A stretch of DNA of 64,000 nucleotides from Melanocharis versteri. Lineage: Eukaryota; Chordata; Aves; Passeriformes; Melanocharitidae. This document shows, in pieces, positions 1 through 13,100 of the stretch; positions within the stretch are counted from its first letter, which is position 1, and every line of letters starts with the position of its first letter. The notes under the pieces were generated by a model. The model made no database searches. It was not told where the DNA came from and was given only the letters and a program-made list of their open reading frames with translations. The stretch is from contig VZTG01000482.1 in the NCBI GenBank assembly GCA_013397845.1, forward strand, positions 878,454 to 942,453, given 5' to 3'. Both the position numbers and the translations under genes were made by a program.

Positions 1-2373
1 AAGTTAAAATATTAGTGGGTTGAGATTTGGAGGGAATGATTGCTGCCTTCCTGGTTTGTTTGTCCCTGGAAACTGAAGCAAGGTTTCTGGGTCTCAGTCA
101 GAGGACAATGACAGACACTGTTTATCAGTCTGAAGACAATACAGGGTCATCAGACTCTGCCATGCCAGCAGATATGAAAATCTGAAGAACAAGAATGTAC
201 TTATTTAGCATTTTAACACAATAAAATATTTCCTTTTACATGACTGTCTTCTCCAGTGACTACTAACACTGCATAATAAATCACCTAAATTGTGTCTAGG
301 GAGTCTCACTGTTCTATAAGTGCTGCAATACGGTGTTTTGTATGCTCTGATTGCTTTCCTCTATGCTCCTTTCACTCGGAAGACATTGAACCTCTTACAC
401 AAACAAATTTCCGTCCTGGACTGTGTTTCATAGGCTGCACAGTAGATAATGTCTTTAAAAGAGTGGGGTCAGAAGAGGGAAACTGAGTGAAAAAGTCAAT
501 ACTGGGAAGCATCTAAATACTTTGGCTCACCAAGAGTAAAGCAGTTACAATCTGAACAACAGCTGGGGCTTCTTATGATGATTTCTTTCCTTCCTTTCTT
601 TGAATTCTAGACCAGCATGCAAGGTGAAAGCTTAACTACACTGCTTTACTTCAGAGATGCTCATAGGCAGCGGAGCGTGCCAGACTTTATTGGAATTTGA
701 AACAGCAGTCAATGGCATTTTCTGCTGTTCTGATGCTCACCCTGTTCAAACAGTAAATTTACTATCTAATCACAAGTTGCACTGTCAGTCTAAACAAAGT
801 AATGCAGGGCTTCGAGGCATAAGGTAATCCAACAAGAATGACAGCGAGTAGAATTACTCTTGTGTTTGCTTTTTCATTATGGAAGGAGCCTTTGAACTTT
901 CAAAATTAGTGGCCTTATATTCTTTGGGGCTTCCCAGGTGTGTGAGTTCAAGTCATACATGGCAATCAGACAGCTGGTCAATTACTACTTTCTAAGGCTA
1001 AGTAGTGCAATTGGACATTGATGGAAAGCAAAATGAAATATTGTGAGCACCCTGTAATTGCTTCATCAGAGGCAATAGGGCTTTCACTCTGGGCACTTGC
1101 ATGCACAGACTCTGTAATTTACCCAGGAAAAGAGTTCATGGTCCATGACCCAGCGAGTACTCTCTACTCACTGATGCCCATTGTAACATCTCATATCCTC
1201 TTGGCACAAATTAAGGCAGATGTAGAAGCTTAACAGCCCTGGAGAATCAGGCCGATGGTGTTGCTGGGAAGTCATTATTGACCTTTTAATTTTGTGCGTT
1301 ATGCACCCTCAGGGAAACCCTCAGGTTAATGGCATTTTAGAATAACATCAATATTTTGACATGACAGCCTTGCAAGGCCTGTAATACAGACTTAAATCAG
1401 GTTTTACAAACAATTTGTGTACAGCCAGATGCGGAAGGGGTATGCTTAGTCTTGGAGGCCACATACCATTCTGCATATTACTCCTTTTGCATGGTTGGCC
1501 TCAAATTTACTGTTACTGAAGTAACTTATAAAGTGCACTTCTAATGATCCATGCAAATATTTAGAGGGAACAGAAAACACAATAGGTAAGACCTAATTTT
1601 GCTGAAAAATGTAACTTTGAACTTATCTCTTCCTCCCTCATACATGTGATCTGATATTCATTCCTCAGGGTAAGTCGTGCTTATCTAGATGTTGAATAAG
1701 GTGACATAACATGCTAGACACCTGAAATTATAGTAATCTAGAAGTTTATTCAGTCAACTGGAATTAGGAATTTGACATAGTTTTCCTATTTCTGACATAG
1801 CCTTTCCTGGTAGCTTCACTTGAATCACTTAATCTTGTATAGTATTTTTGTATTAGAGATATAAGGGTTTCAGCAGGAAGAAATGGACTAGAAATGATTT
1901 TTTTCACGTCTTGTGCATTTGTCATGAAGGGTTTTTAATGTAAAGCCCAAAAATGCACATTTTAGAGGATCAGTGGTGTCCCTTCTTGAGGGCACAGGTT
2001 TTCCAGGCAGAATGCCATGCAGAAGTAGCTGTCTGAACCACTGCAGTAACGACCAAGTAAGAGTATCCAACCCTGCATGAGATATTGGTCCAAGAACAAT
2101 TAGGCTTGCAGGACTGAGCTTCTCCGTGGTTCCATTTCAGGCCCAACACATTTAGGGAGATTACACTTCCACTGTATATGCTGTACCTGCCTTGATGTGT
2201 CTGAAGAATTCGTGTTCCAGAGCTATTCATCTGGCAGCTCTCGCCCAGACACAGACTCCTGGAAGCCAGGCAGCAGTGGTCCCACCATTAGGTTTGCCTG
2301 CCTCTAGTCCTTGAGAAGTGGGCCTTGCTTCTGCTCCTGTTAAGCTGAGCTAAGTGAAGTTTTAGACTGATTA
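1..2373. other. Gene-free AT-rich stretch
   Basis: No gene is supported. The longest frames (71 codons at 1018-1233 on +, 86 codons at 1970-2230 on -) match no family I recognise and have no bounding splice signals. A strong pyrimidine tract ending in TAG at about 582-610 resembles a 3' splice site, but no plausible exon follows. A perfect octamer ATGCAAAT lies at 1551-1558, at a frequency expected by chance. Confidence 0.75.
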
Positions 2374-2425
2374 AAACTGCTGGATGCTGCTGCTGGTTGC
2401 AGCAGCATCAGTCACCAGCAAGTTT
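2374..2425. repeat. GC-rich inverted repeat (hairpin)
   Basis: Two perfect 11-bp arms, GATGCTGCTGC (2383-2393) and GCAGCAGCATC (2399-2409), enclose the 5-nt loop TGGTT. The stem continues outward as GCTG/CAGC (2379-2382 with 2416-2419) and AAACT/AGTTT (2374-2378 with 2421-2425), interrupted by a 6-nt bulge and a 1-nt bulge on the right side. That gives about 20 pairs. If transcribed it would fold into a stable hairpin. The terminal loop and stem are short for a canonical pre-miRNA and no mature miRNA is recognised. It could also be a chance product of CTG/CAG-rich sequence. Confidence 0.6.
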
Positions 2426-5400
2426 GGCTTTTGGGAGATTTTTCTGTTGCCACCCAGAGCTCAGTGAAACCCAGCCTTTTTTCTCCATTTCTTAGTCCCT
2501 CATCCGTGGGGTAGCTACATTCAGTGTCACCTTCAAGTATCTTTTCCAACCATTATTTTAGTTTAATCTGAGCCCTTTGAAACAGCACTGAAAAACCTAT
2601 GAATTAATGGAGAATATAGTTATATATATTTAAGATGTTAATGCAATACAGACCTGGGGTTTTTTGGGCACTTACTGGCCTGAATTTTAGAAAATTGCAT
2701 AGCAAACTAAGGAGATTTTTTTAAAAGTCCATTAACTTTTAATGCAATGACAGGTTTCTTTCTCTTATGTGAAATAAATCAAGGCTTTAACAAAGGCTGA
2801 CACATCCTACAAGACTAATGTTTGTATGACAAGGATCAGGAGCAATGACAAAAATAAACATCACTGGGAAACTGATTTATGAGGCTTGTTTTTTAATCTA
2901 CCCAAATTGTATTAGTCTAGACCTTTTACCCAAAATATATTACCTCAGTCTGTTACCCTAAAGGAAACTGGAGAGAAGGACAAGTATTTTAATACCAAGC
3001 TATAGCCATTTATATTGATGTGCTTAAGTACAGCAACAGGGTTTTGATTTATTTGATAGAAAAATAAACTCATTATCTAGAAAGAAGGGTCCAGTGGTTA
3101 AAACCGAAGGTATGATTTTATACTCTTCATAATTGGTTAGGTGGCACTTCAAAGAAATAACCCGTCCAATAGAGAAATTACGTGAAAGATCTAAATTTAA
3201 ACAAAACAAAGCCAAGCAATCTACACATTTGTCATTTAGAAGAATAATATCTAACAGTATAAATCACTTCATATTTTTTTTCCTCTGAATTCCTCTTAAT
3301 TTTAAAAATTAAATGCAATTTGAAATCAATGCCATTAATGCTCAAACCCCCAAAATTTCAAAAAATATAGGACTAATATTTGTCTAGTTAACCATTATAA
3401 TGCTTTGAACAACTTTTGTTCAAGATTCTTGGAGAGTTTGGGCTGACAAAACCAATTTTGTTGCCCATCCCTTGGGAGCAAAGTTCATCTAGATAAATTT
3501 TTTCAAGTGAATTTTATTGATGACTAAAGCTACAGAATGTAAGCTATTATGGATTTTAACATCTTTTTTTTTTCCATTGAAAAGGTAAAAAATAATGTTT
3601 TTTACATATTTTTTGCAAGGTGGTATAAAGTTTATTGCATGCAATATTGTTTCATTGTAGGAACTGTGTTTGGGAAAACAGAGACCTTCCTAATGTCTCC
3701 TGTTCTCTATGACCTATGTCTCTGGTAATCAACAGCAGCTTCTCCTTAGATTGAAGAGGAGGATATTTCACGAGAGACATAGATATGTCTCAAATTCGTG
3801 ATTTCTTGACTTACATATTCATGTGACAAAAGAGTAGCTTTTTTGAAACATAAATTGAGGTGCACAGTTTTAAATGATTACACAAAGGTGTTCTAGTGCT
3901 AATAATCTACCAGTACAGGTGTGAAATGCAGAATGTATTTTCAGAACAGATAATGCTGAGTGACAGCTGAAGTAACTTTTAAGAAATACACAAATATTAA
4001 GCTCCTTCATTAGAATACTGTGACAGGATCCAGACATTAACTTTCCATTTCTCTTTTTTTTTTGTTGCTGTTGTTGTGGTTTTTATTCATCTAAAAATAA
4101 CATCAATTGCATGGGCGAAAAACTGCCTTGAGTATGTGTGGGAAGTGTCCTCAAAAGTTCCTGTTTGCTTTGTTGTCATTGATTCAGTTTCATGGGATAT
4201 CTGATACAGGAGAAGCAAAGAAACCATGCGGTTTTTCATAGCCTAGGACGAGTGATGTTAAAGGCTGGCTTCTACCTGTTAGGCACTGTTTAGGTTTCCT
4301 GTCACTGTGTCAATATCATACAGATTGATACAGCATGATTCTCTTCCCATACTGCAGTGGCTTAAGGGTCAAAATAGCTCCTTTAACTGGTCCCAGAATA
4401 TTAAAGTTTCTCACTATAATATCCTGCACTATGCCATTTAAGCAACCAAACCTCTAATCCGTGACAAACTGACCACCTGCCAGCTTCTCTTTGCTTTGTA
4501 GTGGAGTATATAATGTGTAATATTGTCAGGTTTTAATGCCTCTCTCCAAACGTTTTTGCCCTTTTTACTGCAGCAAGAAGGGACATGCTTTGAAGGCTCA
4601 TCCTTCTCTAAGTGTACTCTGTAGGAATGGAAGTTCAGCAATGCCAGCCTCTAAATAGGGTGATGACTCATGTTAATTATTTATAGATTAATTGTGTGGA
4701 AAAGAAGATGATACCACTGGTAAAAAGCTGTATTTCACAACCTCCCATCCTACTCAGACTGTCAGTGACATTTGCAAGGTAGAGCCATTGGACTAAATGG
4801 TATAGAGGGTCTCTCTTCATAATTAGGACTTTTTACTTTTAGTCAAGGATACAGAAAACTAAAGGAGTGACAGCTAGACTGAAAAAAAAAATAGCTCAAA
4901 GAATGTAAGAATATGATGACAGTTGGTAAAATTTCAAGATTTAATGATATTTTCACCTGTCCAGATGCTGCCTGCTTCTCTTTACTGGTGTAGATCAGCT
5001 TGAGATACTTAAGTAATAGAAGACCAGACCAACTGTTTTCTATGGAATCACTGTAGTAATATCAACACTATCGGACTCTTCAGGTATTCAAGTAAATACA
5101 ATGCAGAGTTCCACTGCAGTTATGTGATAACTTGTCAAAAGTCATAAATGTCCACCTTTGTATCATTAAAAGGCATTATAAAGGGATTTTATTGTCTTCA
5201 AGTCTCACCAAGACTTGCAGGACAGTAGCTCTAGAAGACCATTAACACAAGTATTTAACTTGTGTGGGATAGTTTGAAGAAAATATTTATTTATGTTGCA
5301 TAGCTGTGAAATCATTAGATTGTTTGCTGCTAATGCACGAACAATTATTTCTACCCTGTAGCATTAGTGAAAACAAACATTTCACAATAAGAAAAGAGAA

Positions 5401-6600
5401 ACAACCCTGAAAGAACCTCACACAGCTTTGTATTTCTCAGTTTCAAGACCAAAAAAATACTATATTAACTTCCTTGAAGCCAGAGTGTGCAGCCTATATT
5501 ATATGTCTTTGTTTAGGGATTGAGGAGCAATAACTCACCTCCTTATTTCTGTGTGACAGCTAGCAATATTTATGGTATATCTGCAGAGCTGCTGCTATTC
5601 CTCTAGATAAATCATAGTAGGCCCAAACATTTGAAATATTTTTTAACTACAACAAAAAAAAATCCATATTTCTTTTTATTTTGTTCATATTTTAAAATCC
5701 TGTTGTGTTTTAGAGAGTTCTCTATCGCCCTGCAGCCTAACTTTATTTTTTTTTTTAATTGACATTATCACGTGCTTCAAAGATCAAGTACTTCCAAGGC
5801 AAACAAACCATTGCAGGACCTGGATAAGGGTCTGACACAAAGTCACACAAGAATGCAGGATGGGCCGGACAAAGCCAGACACTCCTCTCTGATATCAAGC
5901 AAAGCAGGTACAAGGGAAAGTCATGTTGCATTAGGTCTGTGCCGTATCACCCTTCAAGGGCAAGGAGGCAGGCCATGACTGTCACTGCCTATTTCTCCGT
6001 TTCTTCTCAAAATGCTGAGTCCACACAGAGGATGTGCAGGAAATGAAGTGGCAGCTCAGTCTGTTCCATCATAACTTCAGAGAGATATGAAAATAGTCTT
6101 ACTTGGAAACAAACCATTTTGTTGAGGAAGAAGAGAAAGAGGTGGCACACCTGCATGTGTGAGAAAAAAGTAGACTTTAGGGGAATCTCTTATATTTCTC
6201 ACTAAAGTTTGAAAAATTTCCGGTGCTCTGTGGCATTGCTGTGCATGTTTGTCAGGCAAGAAATGTCAGAAACTTACAGAACTGGCACAGGTGTGATTTT
6301 TTGCCTTTTTAATGTATGAGTGTTTATGTGAGCACTTCTTTTGTTTGGAAGGAACTGTGGAAACTGAATGTTTTCTTTAACCTGTCAGTACTTGTTTTGA
6401 GAAAGGTGTTCTTAGCAACTATTTTTTTCTCCCCAGGACTGACATAACGCAGGTTTCTAGGGTCCAGATCCTGCTGGTTTTTTCTGTCTGTTTCTTTGGA
6501 GATATGCTAATTTCTCTAGGCCAGGATATATCCATGGGAAACCTCATATTCAGGTTTTTCAAATTATTTGGGACTTAATTTTCTCTATATTATAGATCTT
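2426..6600. other. Gene-free AT-rich stretch
   Basis: Nothing gene-like is supported. T runs lie at 4054-4063 and 5746-5756. The region 5772-5978 is open for 69 codons and contains a CAG|GTAC donor-like site near 5906, but its translation matches nothing I know and no good acceptor precedes it in frame. Short minus-strand frames (67 and 60 codons) are likewise unrecognised. Confidence 0.75.
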
Positions 6601-6618
6601 AAAAAAAAAAAAAAAAAA
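6601..6618 (+). repeat. Poly-A run (A18)
   Basis: Eighteen consecutive A residues. AGATCT lies just before and TGATCT just after. I saw no retroposed mRNA or SINE body upstream, so this is treated as a mononucleotide tract and not as the tail of a recognised element. Confidence 0.9.
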
Positions 6619-6889
6619 TTGATCTGTTCTTTTTTTTCAGGCATTTTTTTCCAGAGTATTCAGATTTTAAGCTCACTTTCTATCCCACCTCAGCCTCCTG
6701 AGAATAACTGTTTCTGAATTAATTCAGCTGGAAAAAAACGCCAAACCAAGTCATTTTTCCTGCTGTGGACTGGCTTCCAGCAAGCTATGAGGGATTAATT
6801 TCAGGTTACTTGCCAAGATATTCTTACTTGGGAGTTAATCTCCCAATAATCGTATCCTGTGTGCACTGTCTCCCAGTAGTTGGTTCCGT

Positions 6890-7140
6890 GAGTAGTTTAT
6901 TTCTGCTGTTACTTCCCACTGCATGTGAAGCATCTCTCTCCCTCTCAGGCTTTCTCCTGGGGGTTTATGGGCTGCCCTTGCCCAGAGCACATTGTGGGGC
7001 TGCTGCCTGTGAGCGGGTGGCCGTGCTGGCAGCGGCACACGGGGGTCACTGGCACCGTGGAACGCGTTGTTAGCGGCTTTGCCGGGGAGGAGGGGGGTGA
7101 AGCAGATCAGAGTTGGGGGTGAGTGTGAGTGCCTGGGATC
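6890..7140. other. GC-rich patch with CpG micro-cluster
   Basis: This segment is distinctly richer in G+C than its surroundings. Nine CpG dinucleotides fall between 7014 and 7084, whereas CpG is rare elsewhere in the window. It ends in a G-rich run (7084-7120) followed by a donor-like GGG|GTGAGTG. Overlapping frames of 102 and 65 codons on + and 105 on - are open mostly because stop codons are scarce in GC-rich DNA; none is recognisable. It could be a small regulatory element, a non-coding first exon, or a recent insertion from a GC-rich repeat. It is far shorter than a normal promoter CpG island. Confidence 0.6.
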
Positions 7141-10100
7141 ATGGAGTGTCACAATGACAGCTTTGGATGTAGGGGTGGGGAGAATGCCATGAGAGCCTTT
7201 GAATTGCTTTGAGCTGCTTGCCTAATAACCTGCTCGATTTATGAGGCTGATAAGTGAGTTCCTACCTTCCATCAGACTCTCATGAGTGAATAGAAACAAT
7301 TTCAGTCTGGTGAGGGAGAGAGGTTTATATTGTCCTTAATACATTTGGAGATCTTGTGCTGCTAATTTATGTTTACAGTGTAAATTTACACACATACACT
7401 TAAAAGCGTATATAATAGTACGTATAGAACTTCAATGTTTGCCCGTAATAAATTAAATTCTTTTCTACGAATACTCTGAAATATGGAGTCGCACTAAAGG
7501 ACTTCCTGCTTCTGAAGATGAAGCTATCGCCAATATTCTAAATAAAATTCTCTAATCTCCCAAAGCATTCTAAATTACATTTTCTAAACTCCTTTTCAGT
7601 CAGCGCACTTTTTTCCATGTTAAAAGGCAAGTACCTTAACATTAGGACAAAAAGCTCATGCAGTTTAGAATAAGTGACCATAAGAAAAAAATGAATATTT
7701 TTTAACATGAGATGAATAAATATCCCAAGTCTGATTTGAACTTTAGCATTGCTGACACACCTGCTATTAAGCCCATGTCAAATAAAGCTCTGTGTGTGGC
7801 TGTAACTTTAACCTACAAAATCACAGTGGAACTGGTGTCTAACATATATTCAGGCACTTTGTCTGCTAGCAATAGCAGCAGGAGCAGGACATAAGAGTCA
7901 TATACTGTGACAAAGATCTAAGGAAGGTAACATGCGTAGCTTTCGTATGATTTAAAGTGCTGAGCATTTTGGAAATGAGTTTTCTTTGAAATATTCAAAG
8001 GGTGGACTTTACATGTATAAAGATGGAGAGACAAAGGGATTCCCATTCTGCCCTCAGCCTCTGCACTTTCATATCACGCTTCAGTCTTTCATTCATAAGT
8101 GATAATTAAAAATTAATCATAGTTACTAAAAACTAATTTCATTTAACCAGATAAAATCTTGGACTAACATGATTTAAGATATTTTTACTTGGAAAGGTGA
8201 AATCAATGATTGTATCACATGCTGGGAGACTAGTGGGTGGTCTGCATTCTTCTGTGCCACAGTTTACTTGGAAATACCTTTCCGATCTTGAAACACATAT
8301 TGTCACCATTAGAGAAATCAGATAATACCTTGTGCTGTTTTATCTCACTTATCCCTCACTAGTGGGAAAATGCAGAGCGATACAAAAGCATTAATATTCA
8401 TTTTTGTAGTAATTTTTAAAGTTTAAACATGAAGGCCTAGGAGGAGGGAGAAGTGCTTCAAATCCTTAACCGGAATCAACTCTTTCTTAACTTACTTATG
8501 GCTGATCAAGAGGGCCAAGATTTAATTTGTAGTGATGATGTATTTACACTACTTTAGATAAAATCTTACTGCATTCAGGGAAATGTTTGATTGTTTGCTG
8601 GCTGGATCTGTCTCATGAGAGCTGGTTGAGAGAGGTATTAGTGGATTAGCTAAGAATTTATTGGCCTTCAACTCAATACTAGCATTTCTACCGTGAGTTT
8701 AGTAGATTTATGAAGTCCTGACTCAATACTTAGGAGTCAAACATGGTGGAATGAATTTCAGAATTTTTCAGGAGACTCAATGAAGGAAACAGTGCATTTA
8801 CTTATGCCTGCCTCTACAGCCATGGGCCATTCATATTATCAACATAATATTCGTGCATAACTCAGAGTAGACAGAAAGATCTCTCCACAGACAACTGGGG
8901 AGAGGATATGAGAGAGGTCCATGAAGTCTCAGATGGCTTCCTGCTTTCAGAGAGTATCAGCAGCAAGAGGACTGGCATAGGCAAAATGACTGTGAACAGG
9001 ACGTGACTATAGAAAAGGATTACCATCTTTCAGAAGTAGCACAGAATTAACATGATTAATGTTTACTGGTAATAGTATTGCATTGTCGCTCATTGTTTTT
9101 TGTCATTGTCAGTTCTTATTGTAGGAATAACTAAGTTCACGTATGTCACTTCTCGTCGACTTTCAGGTACTTGGACACAAAGGAATGCAATTCAAAATTT
9201 GCCATGTGTTTGGGCCATGAAAGACATCACAAAACTTGAAATTCTGTTGAATTCTATAATTTCATTGCTCGTTCTTTTCTTCCTGAATAAAATTCTAGTA
9301 TAACTAACTTGTGAAGAATTCATAGAGTAGGCATGCAGTAAAATGATGTATTTGTTTTAAAAGAAAAATTCCTGATTCTGACATAATTATTTGATATTGA
9401 AATTGGATTTCAGAGAATGAAAAACAGTTGTAGTAAGGGCAGCTAATAACACATATATTTTCCATATATCTATGGAAAAAGCTACATTTTTTTTTTTACC
9501 CCATTTTTACATTAGATTCCATATTTTGCTCCCACCACTTCTTTATGTCAGGAGCTTTTTATCCTTTCTTATGACTCAGTTTTGAGGTTTGGAAACATCA
9601 GAGAACCCAGAGCATTAGAAGATCCAAAATGCTGTCTGAAATGGGCTTCAGAAATACTGCCTTGTGCTTGCATGTCTTCATACTTCACTCTTTTTTGCAT
9701 CACTCTGAACTTCTGTTTGTATCCAAGCATATTTCCCACTTTGAGTGTCCTAGCCTGTGCTGTAATCTATTTCACTCTTTGACAGTTGCCACACACTTTC
9801 ATTTCATGTGATATGAATGACTTTCCCTCAGATCCACAAAAAATATGCTGAACTTCTTTTATGTGGTAACATCATTGAATTTAACTTAAGGGTCAAGAAG
9901 GCAAAAGGTTTCCTAATAATTTACTGTGCCTCTTGCTGAAACATTGACTAGAAAATGCCTGCTTATCAATCTGCTAAATGCTGGGAAATTGCATTTTTAT
10001 GTGCAGTTAGTATGTAACCTTTTCACTGCTTCCCTGTGCCTTACATTCCTGATTTCTTTTTCAGATGTTGTTCTGAAAATGTCATAGATCAAACCTTTCA

Positions 10101-13100
10101 GTAAAGATGTAATATGGAACAAACCTGGCTTGTTATGACCTTAAGACCTGATTTAGTTGAGCTGCATTATTTGTGTTTACAGAATATAGCTTCCTAATCT
10201 GCATGAGGCAATATTTTTTGTTTTGTTTTTGTTTTTTATTTTGCTTCCCTGTGTTTGAACTTAGCATAAAAATGCTTCTACCTAGTAGAAAGAACACTTC
10301 TTGCATAGCAATCAACATTCTTCTTGAATAAGAAATGAGTGGCAAGTATGGATCCACCTTACACTTTTGGGAAAATACCTTCCTCTACTCCCTCCAGTTA
10401 CATTTGCACTAAGAAAGCTTCACAGGAAGGAAAGAAGTTTGTAATTTGGTTTGCGTATTCACATTTTACCAGTTACTCTGGCAGGCCATTGAAAATGCTT
10501 CATCTCAGAATCCTGTTTTCAAATCAGCCAAATTGAATTTCAGACAAGCTCTTTTACCAACTGCATCAATAACGGATTAAGGAGAGCAGATTTTAGCAAA
10601 AGGGATTATTCCTGTGAGTGGTATTGATGCCGTATGGATGCTGGCACAGCACCACTGTTGCTTGTTTTGGTTTGATACTCCAATACTGGGGTCTTGACTG
10701 TAGATTCTAAGAGGAGAGCTTGTATACAGAGGGAAAGCTATGTTTGGATTGGGGCACTGCAGTTAATGTAGTTTAATTGGTTTCATTGATTTTTCCTCTT
10801 TTTTACCATTGTAGCACAATAATTGCGAAGCACATTCTAAATATTGTCCTCAGTTGTCATAACTGTCACTTCCCCAGAGAAAAGTGCCATTGTAAATATA
10901 AACATCCACATTGCACAATGAAAAAAAAATATTGTGTGTTAGTTTAATCCTTTGCATTGCGGTCTGCTTTTTAAAAGCCCTTTCTCTGGGAGGGCGTATG
11001 AATTTTCTGTTTGAGACAGCTGAGGGAATGTAAAGCATTTTTTCCCCTAAGCAAATTCTACTCGACTAGTATTTGGGTGGAAATAATTAATTTGGATTTA
11101 ATCACAGTAAATTTTGCCTATACAGCTATAAGCAGTATGGCAGTCAATTACAAAATCACTCAAGTAGTTGTTACTGAAGGAATGTATTATGAGGGAAGAG
11201 TATTAACCTGGCAAACCAAAATTAAATCAGCCAGCAGGAAGAAAAATAACCCAAAAACCCTCCTGAAAAACCTCTTTCACTTTTTCAAGAATTTATTCTT
11301 TTCACTCTTTCCCAAGTACTGTCAAAAAGTTTTCTAGACAACATTTTTTTTTCCCCAGAAATGTAATTGAAAAGGGCATCTCATTTGCAGATGAATTATG
11401 TCTCTGAATACATCAGTGAAAATATACAGCAGCCAAATCACCGAAGGAGCATGTATAATGAAGAGGTTGTCATCAGGTTCTAGAGTGATATCCGTTTGTA
11501 AATTCATGTGTTGCAAGCTTTGAACAACGAACACATCTCCATGTCAGTCAAACCTGCTTGATTTCAGATGAATTCTTGAAGTCCACTGAGACCATAAAAG
11601 AACTTCCCACATTGGTATTCGTTTTCCAGCCAGGTCAAAAGACAGAGTTCACCAGGGTGACAAGGGGTTGAACGTGTTGGCTTAACTTTTCATTATACAG
11701 AATTTATAAATCAAAGGACTTTGCTATTTTTCAACAAGTACCAATAGCAGCCCTCATTTTATTCTTATCAGATCAGTGAAACTTGTAAGCAAAAAAAGAG
11801 TTTAATTTTTCTACTATTCTAAAACACATTCACTTTTACAAGAACACTGAAAATAGGAATGAATGTGTTTTAAGATGGAAGATTGAACTGTGTGTAACTA
11901 TCAAATTTAATGCAATTTTTGCCTATACAAATCTAGCAGTTTTGTGATTTATTTTTAATTTAGAAATTCTACAAGTTTGCCATTTACACAGAGTAAAAAC
12001 AACTCTTAAAGGGTTTCATGGCCAAACATATTTCTTCTTTTTAGCAGTAAACAGTAAAAAGTACCCAACAAAAATAGAATTTTCTTTCTTCTGGTTCTCC
12101 CATCAAAGTAATTTTTTTTGACAGTGCACATGAAATATATCACTTAATTTTTCCATGATCTGGAGATACAATTTAATTTCACTGCTCATTAACAAGGAAT
12201 GCTTAATTAGAATAACAGTGGATATCCAATTTACTGCCTTTTTGCCTGATACAAGCCTTATTAAAAACACATCAGATGTCCTGTACTGCAGTGCCATAGC
12301 TTGCCCAATTTGTAAGCTGTGGTATGACAAACACACACAGATTTTTTTCATACCTCTGTACACCACTTTTGAAATTCTTTTTCAAAGGGCTATGAGATAT
12401 AGGGGTGTTGGATTCTGCTGCTATGTGTAGCCTTTCATTTAGCTATTTGTGATCTGGACTATGTTGACTTTTGTAAGAACAAGCTCAGATGCTCTTAGCT
12501 TTTGTAATACTCTCTGGTGAGTAGAGGATTTATTTTGTAGGAGGAAGTTAAAAAAAGAGTTTAATCACCTGTTGGAGCATAAATTCGATTGAGCTTTTGG
12601 GGAAGAGAGAAATCAGATGAATAGTTGCTCTTTGGCTGGACTCTACCTAGAAATGTTGGCCTAGAATTGCATTTGTTCTTTTCCCTGCTTACTGTACATG
12701 TGCAATTTGGTCACATTGCAAATTAAAGGTCTCAACCACAGGTTCCAAGAAGAAATGGAACTCTGGAGGAGACAACACTTGACATCAGAAAAGGGATTCC
12801 AAGAGAGCAGAATGAACATATGAAGTGGCGTATTCTCCATATCACTTTGTAAGGGGATTGGTTCTGCTGTGTAGCTGTTTCAGGTGACAGCCTCGGGCCT
12901 CAGGGTGCTGGTGACAATTAGGATATTCAGCACTATCAGCAAGAGGCAATTTCATAAGCAGTATGCAACATGTTATTTTTCCTTTCTCAAAGGAAAGTTT
13001 CCAACAAATCCTAAAACATGAGGGCAGACTTTATGGCATCTCTAAATTCTTTAGCATATTCATTGTACTTACTAGTTGTATTAATTCATTTGGGAATCTG

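Noticed and set aside
1551..1558. Octamer ATGCAAAT (also at 52659 and 56022, with several reverse copies)
   Set aside because: About twice the rough chance expectation at most, and dispersed with no clustering.
6601..6618. A18 tract as the tail of a retroposed gene
   Set aside because: No gene-like or SINE-like body upstream and no clear target-site duplication.
6835..7152. Overlapping 102- and 105-codon frames on opposite strands
   Set aside because: Explained by scarcity of stop codons in the GC-rich patch; neither translation is recognisable.
11025..11035. GGAATGTAAAG, shared with the start of miR-1/206
   Set aside because: Match ends after 11 bases and no complementary arm lies nearby.
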